The position numbers and the translations under genes were made by a program. The notes under the pieces were generated by a model. That model had not been told where the DNA came from, did not search any database, and worked only from the letters and a program-made list of their open reading frames with translations. From Liolophura sinensis (Eukaryota > Mollusca > Polyplacophora > Chitonida > Chitonidae), in assembly GCF_032854445.1 (NCBI RefSeq), contig NC_088300.1, positions 32,719,608-32,783,607 on the forward strand: 64,000 nt of DNA, in the 5' to 3' direction. Below are positions 57,948-64,000 of this stretch, piece by piece (position 1 is the first letter of the stretch; the number at the start of each line of letters is the position of its first letter).

Positions 57948-58223
57948 ATGTTTCCTCAAAACACAGACCGTTCTCAGACCAATACCGATTCGCGCGATGT
58001 GAGCGGACAAAAGTCCAAACAGCTCAATAAATCTGCATACAAGGATGTACGCAGGCTTTGTTTATCTCCTCTTTCACTGAAAATCGTGATTGACCAAAAT
58101 AATGTAAACATCACGACTGAGAATCCACCAGTTTCTCCCAGCTTCCACCACCATTTGTACAAAGCACGCTATTTCGGAATTCCAGAAGACATTTGTCCAA
58201 TCTTTGACAGTCCTAATGCCTGA
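57948..58223 (+). CDS. Weak candidate ORF, 91 codons
   Basis: ATG to TGA, rich in Ser, Asn and His, with KARYFGIPEDICPIFDSPNA at the C-terminus. Codon composition looks more coding-like than its surroundings, and it has no overlap with repeats. I do not recognise it. No promoter, splice site or neighbour supports it; it may be chance or one exon of a gene. Confidence 0.22.
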   Translation: MFPQNTDRSQTNTDSRDVSGQKSKQLNKSAYKDVRRLCLSPLSLKIVIDQNNVNITTENPPVSPSFHHHLYKARYFGIPEDICPIFDSPNA

Positions 58224-58304
58224 CGTGCAAGACCACTTCCATTACTCATCGCGCCGATGTACCTCATCTATGATCGAGAAATACATAAAGCGTGGTGCGT
58301 AATT

Positions 58305-58445
58305 GATTAATTTATTTGATTGGTGTTTTTCGCCGTACTCAAGAATATGTTAAGAATATATACGACGGCGGACAGCATTATGGTGGGAGAAAAATTATGG
58401 TTGGAACCCACGACCATCCGCAGTCTGGGGACAAACCTTCCTACT
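58305..58445 (-). repeat. SINE family B fragment
   Basis: TTTATTTGATTGGTGTTTTT, CGCCGTACTCAAGAATATGT, then CGACCATCCGCAGTCTGGGG. Confidence 0.82.
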
Positions 58446-58567
58446 TATGGTCCTTAATTGATCGAGATGTCGTAGAGTTGTGATTGTTGTCGTCATTTGT
58501 TGGATTTCTTAAATTCGACGTTTACTCCGAAAGGTCAAATATCATATTAGCCCGCTACTCTCTACAC

Positions 58568-58967
58568 TGGCGGACTGGTCCCGACAGCACGGTTTGTACA
58601 GCGTCCTCTTCGGGGGACGGCGGATTCAGGGTTAATCCTGGGCCTGGTTACACCTAAGGCCTTAAAAAAGAGGAAGTTGTAACTACCTCGCATGACGTTC
58701 AGCATCATGAGGACAGTGCAACGACTGGTTGACTCATTAAGAGGATAATACAACGACTGATTGACCAGTATCAGTATAATAGCTCGGGCGGGGCCGCTTA
58801 CTTTTCTTCGGTATGTGGTCTCAGTGAAGCAGCACTAGATAAAAGAGTAGTGGAAATACATCCTGCAACAAGGAGGCACATTACATACAACTTAAGGATT
58901 CCTTCGTTGTTATGTGACTGGAAAATTGTTAAGTACGACGTTAAACCTAAAGAACTCACTCACTCAC
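58568..58967 (+). repeat. tRNA-derived SINE, family A, with 11-bp target duplication
   Basis: Head CGACAGCACGGTTTGTACAG, body GAGGAAGTTGTAACTACCTC with an internal duplication of GTGCAACGACTGGTTGAC, tail AAGTACGACGTTAAACCTAA and CACT repeats. CTCTACACTGG flanks it on both sides. Confidence 0.9.
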
Positions 58968-60099
58968 TCTACACTGGGGATTTACAACACATGTTTACAT
59001 GATTTAGATAAAATATGGCGTCAATTTTCTTTCGCCTCATCTAAAGAACATATTGGCGCCTAAATTATCTGTTTTCACCTCATCTTTGTTAATAATAATG
59101 TGCAACATGTGCACTGGGCGTATGCCGCACACTTTTTTCAAAGAACCCTATGTAACCAATTGTGGCGAACAGATGTACGAAACTACACGGTCCAATGTCC
59201 GTATCTAGACTTGATTCCCATCAATTCCCATTGCGCCCTATCTCAAATGTGGTTTGTACCATCGCATCCTCAAGTCCACAGATAAAATCACCATATACAG
59301 AAGCTCTGAGCCTAATGTACACCGGTTTGATTTACTGCGCAAGTAAGGAACAGCGATAATGACTCTGGTACTGTATCGTGTAGCAGTAATACCTTCTTGC
59401 TAATCCCAGCTTTATGAGCTACCCACAACCGACTCTTGCACCGCCGTACCGATATGGTACACCACACACGTACACCGGTTGAAACAGTTGTGGACATACT
59501 CTATTTCATTGCTCTCCCGCCCGGCTTAATAGGGCCAGTAAAAATGTTTACAGAAACCAGATCGCTACTGATCCGATCTTAATCAAACTACAAAGTCAGA
59601 GGGCAATTCCCCAAACTGCAGTGCTGCACACCTGGAGCAATCGGGGCGTCGTGAATTGAAGACCTACGGGTTGTAAGCTAGGGCACAGACGTTACACTGG
59701 CGGGCTCTTTAATAGAATAAAGTACAATACGATGGGGGTTTCCGTTCAGCTTTGGCGAGTCTGGCGAGTCAATTTGGTTATATGGAAACGTTAACTGTAG
59801 TTCCGATAACAGTCCTGTGGAATATTTTACCCTTACTTTTGATTGGAGAGCATGAATAATTACACCCAATAGAGAGAAACTCGGCAAAACTGCTATAACG
59901 GTTAATTCATGAGGCCGTAATAAGACAGACAACATTCCTTCCGGTGTCTGGTGCTTTCTCTAGCGTCTGGCGATCTTTCTGGCGTCTCAGAAGCTGGTTA
60001 ACCGGCGACAATATGTACCCACATGCAGAGAGGAAGGAATGGCAACCTTTTTGCCTTCAAATAGACATTTCATCAAAGCGGTCGACCAAACGGTCTTTA

Positions 60100-60540
60100 A
60101 AGGTCACTGCCACGCGAGATACGTCCACTTCCAACCAAGCTATTGCCACTGCCAAGCAGATGCATGTTTGTCACTGTCAAGCGAATTTATTGTTATTGCG
60201 ACAACTGCAAAGACTAACGGCCAGTGTCAAGCAGACTTCCCACCACTGCCAAACAGACTTACGGCCACTGACAAGCAGACTTACAGCCACGGTCTGGCAG
60301 ACTTACGACCAACTGAAGTAACGGCCACTTAGAACATGCATGCGCCATTTGACGTGACTGTACGCCACAGGTTGGTGTGACTCTACACCACAGATGTGAT
60401 GTGAATACACTCACGGTGCGTAACAGAAATGACGTGACTGTGCCTCGTAGATTTGGCGTGACTGTGCCTCATACATTTGGTCTGACTGTGCTTCACAGAT
60501 CTGAATTGAATAAATTTACGGTGGGTCATAGATTTTGGCG
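60100..60540. repeat. Degenerate short tandem repeats (about 24 bp, then 27 bp)
   Basis: GCCACTGCCAAGCAGA-like units recur to about 60310, followed by GTGACTGTGCCTCATACATT-like units. Divergence is high, so the periods are approximate. Confidence 0.55.
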
Positions 60541-60793
60541 TGTCGAGTTATCTTGTAAGCTTAAGCTGAACATTTCTTAAATGAACAATATTCCCATAAT
60601 CTGCATGCAATTTGTATAAGAATCGCCGTTAAGTAAATTCTGATGTGTATTAATAGCTCAAGTTGGGTCATCACCAAGTCGAGCTGTTTCTTCAGGTAGA
60701 GCTTAAATAAAAAAAACGGGGGATAATGAAAAAAAAAAGCAATACCCAAAATCATGTAGCATATGTCCAAACTAACAAAATGCTTTTCGATGG

Positions 60794-61522
60794 TGTTACG
60801 AATCCCGTCTTTAAACATTGTATTGTATATATTTTTTATTTCTTCATGAGTCATTGTCTTACCTACATTTTCCGATTTGTTTACGTTATAGCCTGCACTG
60901 TAATTGAGTTCAACGTTCTCGAGGCTTCGGTGTTTAGTTTAGTGTCGTAGTACATAGAGTATACATTCTGGAAATAGGTATCGGTGTTGTAAACATGTTT
61001 ACGCTCAAACCATCCAGAATTTTCTTTTACTTTAGTCTATAAATATGAGCGACGGAGTTGTGAAGCTCACAGTTATTTACTGATTTTAGTCCAGTCACAT
61101 TTGTTGCCATTCACTTTAAAGGATTTGATGTGTTTCTTCTCTTTCTATTTTTGGAAGACGTTATTTTGGAGCTTGTATCGCTCATTGTTTCTGTGTACCA
61201 TTACGTACACTTCATCCCAATTACTTTGTGTATATTTCCGAGGAAACATACATCGACAACTCGACATCACGGACGCTACTGTCAACCCGTCCGCCTTGAG
61301 AAGTTACACATTCACAGGCAGTTGGGGAATAAACCACTTATTGGGTTGTCATCCTTAGATTGAGGAATTCGTCTTAACTGTGGATTTTATATTTCCGTGG
61401 ACTATCTTATTCAAGCGTCTTCATGTTTCTTTGTTTGATCTTGTGTAAGGTCTATCGTTGAACTGAGAGTTGAAGAAGCCAGTTGTTGCTCATATTTACT
61501 CTCCGATAGTGGTACCCTTACA
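60794..61522 (+). mobile_element. Solo LTR with perfect 5-bp target duplication
   Basis: Starts TGTTACGAATCCCGTCTTTA and ends GGTACCCTTACA. GATGG lies immediately before (60789-60793) and after (61523-61527). TATAAATATGAGCGACGGAG near 61038 is a probable core promoter. No internal retrotransposon region is attached, so this is a recombined solo LTR. A 5-bp duplication fits Gypsy, Copia or Pao groups. Confidence 0.93.
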
Positions 61523-61527
61523 GATGG

Positions 61528-64000
61528 TCTTTTTATGAACAACAAAAGCAACGTTGTATTACAAGAAACTTAACAATGGGGCTTTTTGGTTTCGCCCGAC
61601 ACGCACCTTTATGAAAACTCACGGCTTAGGACCAATCCCCCAGTGATACATCGTAAACTTGTACAGCGGTAGTTAAGAGGCACCAGAAGACGTTCGCCGA
61701 GCTACAGTGGATATATGGTCTACTCCGACATTCTCTAGGGACAGAAATTACCATGTTGTTAAAGTCAGTGCTGATCAGAATTAGATTAAGATTAATGGTT
61801 ATGGTAGTGGTCTGATACCAGTGTTACTCCTATGGTACACATGTCGGACATGTTAATCAGTCATTCCACAACGATACAGCAGCATTTTGGCTTTCCTCCA
61901 GCTAAATTGTGCACTGAAATGTGTGTCACTTTCGTCTCCTGTAGTACTGTATGTCGCCCAAACGTATTTTTGGATCCATTTTCAGTGGTAACAAAATGCA
62001 TAATCAATGCATAGTCTGCTCCAATTACTAACTTAAATCTGTGCACGGACAATATATCCAATCAGCAAATTTGATTTCAGTAGTAAAACAATTCAAGTTT
62101 CTAAATTTTAAAAATCCCCTGAAAAAAAAATTCTTGTCAATTTTTATGGGTCTAAATGCCCATGAAGTATTTATTTTATTAATTTGTTTCATTATTACTC
62201 AAGACCATACTCAAATACTTTTCACTTATTGAGTTTATTTGGGTTTAAATATCCATGAAATATATACACATTGTATTTATGTGATTTTTATTTCAGGTTG
62301 TAGTCAAGAATTTTTCGCAATGAGTTTCTGCATGGAGGACACCGTAATGCCCAGGTTAATCCACGAATGTTTGACATGTAACTGATGAATTATGATGTAT
62401 GCTATAAATTCACATCCATCTTGTTGAGGTATATACCTTTCTAAACAATACATTCTCAGGTTATACTGCAATCTGCAACAACAAACTTGTACAAATTGCA
62501 ACAACATAATATCGCAAACTGCAACAGTTTGAATCCTGTTCAGCTTATTCTGCAGCTAAACTCTGTCTGCTAAAATGATGACTGGTAATAAGCTACCAAT
62601 TAAAAGTAAAAGCTATTTGGCACCGGCAGATGTCCGTCAATACCTCACAGCTTGTACAGGGATAAGACAGACTCATCTATCTCGGCTCGGATAGAAGCCA
62701 ACTTATGTTAGTCCTGGAAATTTGACCAAGTCCAAGTGAAAGAAAGGTCTGCTTTTTACAGATTGATTAGCAAATCGACTGATCGAGAAATAGATATGGA
62801 CTGGGGCTTTTCAGATCTATACCTTAGGGTTTAGGGTGACATGGAACGTGTCTTATATATACACGTCTTTCGAAGTCTTCTCTGGTTTTACTCTGTATAT
62901 ATATATATAGCTACGCATATCAGGATTCTGCTGGCAGAATACGAGTCTCCGAGGCCTGGCCCTTTGCAATGTTTTATTGCGAATGTTTATGAGCTGTGAC
63001 ATAACATTTTGAGTAATTCTAGACCGATTACGTCGAATAAATTAAAATTAACATCGCTGCATTTTTCGTTACCTAGTTCTACTTAAGACATGCTGCTAGG
63101 GGTTGTGTAGGCTAATGCTATTTAAGCATTTGAATGGACAATTAGAAAAAACAAGAGGTCAAATTTCACCGCTTTACGTGAGGTTCATTTAACAACTATC
63201 ACGCTGCCATCGTCCCTGTGGTTTTGTTCTTCATGTTGAGAATAAAATGTGCACATACTTCTGTGCTGACGTAGGCAGTAGAAATATTTTTGTATATGTA
63301 AAACTAAAAAGTGCCCTTTTTTCGGGCTCTTCAGTCTAACATGACTTAGAATCCATACGTCGAAACCACATTCGTGTACCAGACGTCAATCAAAATGGGC
63401 ATTGCAGGTGAATAATTGCAAGACCAATTTCCAAAAAAAGAGTTCAACACAAACCACTAAAGAAACAAGGAAGTAAATACAGTAGAAAATTAGGATGGAC
63501 TCATCTGTAAATCGGAGTCTTTATCTCAGCGGCGCTTTGATTGCACCTGTTCATATATTCAACGTGGCGATCACGTTGAACACGATAAATATAGGATCCC
63601 TAGCCGGAAGACGATCTGTTCCGCCTTAGACCTCACAAATATTTTATCTGCCCAAAATCTGGAGCTCTTTGCGATAGTTCCCTTAGAGAGAGATTGTTTC
63701 ATTTGGAACAATCCATGTTAATTTTAATTCCTTTCTCTTCTCTGCAGTATATACTTCAACGCTTTGCTCCCTTGACCATGTGCAAATGATAAGAAAATCA
63801 TAAACAAAAGAGCCACCAAATATTATACAGCCAGGTAATTAGCGCGAACCATGTAATAGCATTAAAAACCCTCTCTTACTATCGTATCATATAAACAATT
63901 AAAGTTCGAATCTAGTTGGGGCCAATTTGTCTTCAGTATCAGGGATATTTATCACTTGTTGGAATAAAGCAATGCCTACACACTGTGACAACAGTTCTCA
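61528..64000. other. Unassigned AT-rich DNA at the right edge
   Basis: Short ORFs only, overlapping on both strands. No array or recognised SINE. Confidence 0.4.

Overview
The window looks like a gene-sparse, repeat-rich piece of an invertebrate nuclear genome, most probably a mollusc. Genes are split by GT-AG introns, long AT-rich intergenic stretches are common, and tRNA-derived SINEs and minisatellites recur. That the two SINE tails look like ones I associate with molluscs is recollection, not a search result. No rRNA, intact tRNA, CRISPR array or bacterial-style operon is visible.

Region 1 (1-14 kb): the 3' end of a plus-strand gene (exons at 3865-4048 and 5718-5866) ends in a hydrophobic, GPI-signal-like tail. 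A decayed paralogue lies tail-to-tail on the minus strand: a signal peptide plus DOMON exon at 12981-13231, broken by two frameshifts, and a 4-nt-deleted copy of the C-terminal exon at 9461-9613. DOMON plus this type of C-terminus points to the DBH/MOXD1 (copper type II monooxygenase) family. The two arms also carry homologous but independently diverged minisatellites (52-bp units on the left, alternating 46/47-bp units on the right), so this is an old inverted duplication.

Region 2 (13.3-19 kb): two inverted copies of a terminal-inverted-repeat element of about 0.6 kb flank a 2.5-kb minisatellite. Its 35-bp monomers form a four-monomer, 140-bp higher-order repeat, and the minus strand is almost free of stop codons in all three frames.

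Region 3 (17.6-26.7 kb): a complete seven-exon plus-strand gene encodes a predicted 480-residue secreted protein with a signal peptide, three divergent copies of a 110-130-residue module, and a PAN/apple-like cysteine domain. All intron phases agree. I cannot name the module.

Region 4 (26.7-37 kb): mostly repeats (70-bp, 28-bp and CA arrays, SINEs and an LTR), with no supportable gene.

Region 5 (37.1-48.1 kb): a minus-strand type-A leucine-rich-repeat GPCR, the TSHR/FSHR/LHR-like glycoprotein-hormone receptor of invertebrates. Seven small phase-2 LRR exons are followed by one large exon with the hinge, seven TM helices and a long tail. They match exons 2 onward of vertebrate gonadotropin receptors, so only the first exon is missing from what I can see.

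Region 6 (48-64 kb): repeats, one solo LTR with a perfect 5-bp target duplication, and no supported gene except one weak 91-codon ORF.
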